This document shows, piece by piece, positions 5,839 to 6,669 of a stretch of DNA of 6,669 bases (the first letter of the stretch is position 1; every line of letters begins with the position of its first letter). The notes under the pieces were generated by a model that was not told the DNA's origin, made no database searches, and saw only the letters and a list, made by a program, of their open reading frames with translations. The stretch spans positions 1-6,669 of the forward strand of contig CAKMKB010000171.1 of NCBI GenBank assembly GCA_927435965.1. The letters are read 5' to 3'. This DNA is from 38-11 sp927435965. Lineage in GTDB: Bacteria; Bacillota; Clostridia; Tissierellales; Dethiosulfatibacteraceae. The position numbers were made by a program, and so were the translations under genes.

Positions 5839-6669
5839 TCTGCTAATTCATTTAAATCTTCATCTTTATTGATATAATCAATAAAGAAATCATCAAGCTG
5901 ACAAGCAGTCTTAGCATCTAAGATTGCTTTTTCTTTATTATCAGTCAACAGATTCAAGCAGCTTCTGTGATAATATAGGAAAGCCTCTTCGGGGTTTTTG
6001 TCTATGCCTCTGTTCAGCCATTGGATTGCTTCATTATACATTTTCATTTCCTTGTAATAGACTGAAAGGTTCAGATAAACAAAGGGGTTAACGGGATCAA
6101 GAGACAATGATATGTTATAGTATTTTTCGGCCTTGACCAAATCACCCTTTTTTCCATATATCACGCCTAGATTGAAGGATGATGTAGGGTTATCTGGGTT
6201 TATACGGTAGGCTTTTTTGAATAAACGCTCGGCCTTGTCGTCCATATCATACTCTTCATAGAGTGATCCAAGGTTAAGTAAAGACCAGTAATCCTCCTTA
6301 TCCATTTTGATTGCCTTGAGATAATACTTTTCGCTATTTTTGAAGTCATCTATTCGTTGGTAAACACCAGCAAGAAAAAAATAAGCCTGCTGATATTGCT
6401 TATCAATTTTTATGGCGTTAAGGTATGATTCGATTGCTAAATCATAAGTCTCAGAATCTTCATAGATTAAACCCAACCCAAAATAAACTCGAGATTCATC
6501 GGGATTGAGTGTCAATATTTCTTTAAACAATCTTTCAGCTAAAATTAACTCATCCTTTTCATAGTAGATAAAGGCCATATCAAGAAGCATATCAATATCT
6601 TGATATGCTCCTCCAAATTCTTTCGATTTTTTGAAATATGTTAATGCTTTTTCGATATTATCCTGTTCA
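5823..6669 (-). CDS. TPR-repeat protein, 5' end beyond the window
   Basis: The minus-strand frame ends at the stop 5825-5823 and stays open to the window edge, giving at least 281 residues. The ATG at 6590 is not a convincing start: TPR-like sequence (IEKALTYFKKSKEFG) continues upstream of it and no ribosome binding site is suitably placed. Seven full 34-residue TPR units follow one another with the typical pattern of small and aromatic residues and units ending near NP, DK or DP (for example LNLGSLYEEYDMDDKAERLF). A partial unit lies at the truncated end, and a short acidic tail (NKDEDLNELADYLDK) closes the protein. No signal peptide or enzyme domain can be seen in this part. TPR arrays form helical scaffolds for protein binding; the partner and function are unknown. 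The gene converges on argH with a 16-bp overlap. Confidence 0.88.
   Translation of the reverse strand, partial: EQDNIEKALTYFKKSKEFGGAYQDIDMLLDMAFIYYEKDELILAERLFKEILTLNPDESRVYFGLGLIYEDSETYDLAIESYLNAIKIDKQYQQAYFFLAGVYQRIDDFKNSEKYYLKAIKMDKEDYWSLLNLGSLYEEYDMDDKAERLFKKAYRINPDNPTSSFNLGVIYGKKGDLVKAEKYYNISLSLDPVNPFVYLNLSVYYKEMKMYNEAIQWLNRGIDKNPEEAFLYYHRSCLNLLTDNKEKAILDAKTACQLDDFFIDYINKDEDLNELADYLDK
5863..5887. repeat. 11-bp perfect hairpin just after argH
   Basis: TCTTTATTGAT (5863-5873) and ATCAATAAAGA (5877-5887) form a perfect 11-bp stem with a three-base loop, 25 bp past the argH stop. Only two pairs are G-C and no T-run follows on either strand, so on its own it is not a terminator. It lies within the last codons of the TPR gene, where it encodes ordinary residues (FFIDYINKD region). 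Confidence 0.5.
5903..5936 (+). terminator. Rho-independent terminator of the murB-argH operon, inside the convergent TPR gene
   Basis: AAGCAGTCTTAG (5903-5914) pairs with CTAAGATTGCTT (5918-5929) in a 12-pair stem with one G-U wobble and a CAT loop. The T-run TTTTTCTTT (5928-5936) follows at once. It sits 65 bp after the argH stop and is the only good terminator-like structure downstream of the operon. On the minus strand the wobble becomes an A-C mismatch and the T-run would precede the stem as an A-run, so it should act in the plus direction only. It occupies codons of the TPR gene (KAILDAKTACQ region). Confidence 0.7.

Noticed and set aside
6588..6590. ATG at 6590 as the start of the TPR gene.
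   Set aside because: The frame continues upstream to the window edge with TPR-like sequence. The nearest GGAGG-like bases are about 17 bp away and are explained by glycine codons.
6587..6608. Perfect 9-bp stem with a four-base loop (GCATATCAA / TTGATATGC).
   Set aside because: It lies wholly inside TPR coding sequence, is AT-rich, has no T-run on either strand, and arises from repeated Ile/Asp/Tyr/Gln codons.
1..6669. Search for CRISPR arrays, tRNA or rRNA genes, insertion sequences, riboswitches, phage or toxin-antitoxin genes.
   Set aside because: None was recognised on either strand. The only non-coding stretch over 200 bp is 346-564, which holds promoters and inverted repeats only.

Overview
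The window is AT-rich bacterial chromosome that reads like a low-GC Gram-positive anaerobe of the class Clostridia. The basis is strong AGGAGG-type ribosome binding sites, tight gene packing, and the murB - PHP-domain - rapZ order, which I know from clostridial genomes. I cannot name a genus. Both edges cut through genes (a glycerol kinase on the left, a TPR protein on the right), so this may be a complete short contig.

Left edge (1-345): a broken, internally inverted glycerol kinase (glpK). Codons 1-75 lie on the minus strand with a good start and ribosome binding site. They run into a 12-bp junction, beyond which the plus strand encodes a C-terminal-side piece of the same enzyme. About 330 residues between the two pieces are absent. 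This fits either a real inversion inside glpK or a chimeric join at a contig end.

Divergent intergenic region (346-564): it carries a good extended -10 promoter facing glpK, one or two candidate promoters facing murB, a perfect 12-bp palindrome and a longer imperfect inverted repeat.

Main block (565-5838, plus strand): murB, a PHP-family metallo-phosphoesterase, rapZ/yvcJ, a MATE-family transporter and argH. Gaps are 7, 1 and 12 bp, followed by a 23-bp overlap, so the five are probably one operon. MurB (peptidoglycan precursor synthesis) and RapZ (linked to amino-sugar supply in other bacteria) share a cell-envelope theme. The MATE transporter and ArgH (last step of arginine synthesis) have no evident biochemical link to it. 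The yvcK and whiA genes that often follow rapZ are not here.

Right edge (5823-6669, minus strand): a TPR-repeat protein gene, convergent with argH and overlapping its end by 16 bp. The intrinsic terminator that appears to end the argH transcript lies inside the TPR coding sequence on the opposite strand.

The genes are ordinary housekeeping families. I found no convincing new defence, mobile or RNA system. The points most worth a second look are the inverted glpK junction and the terminator embedded in the convergent gene.
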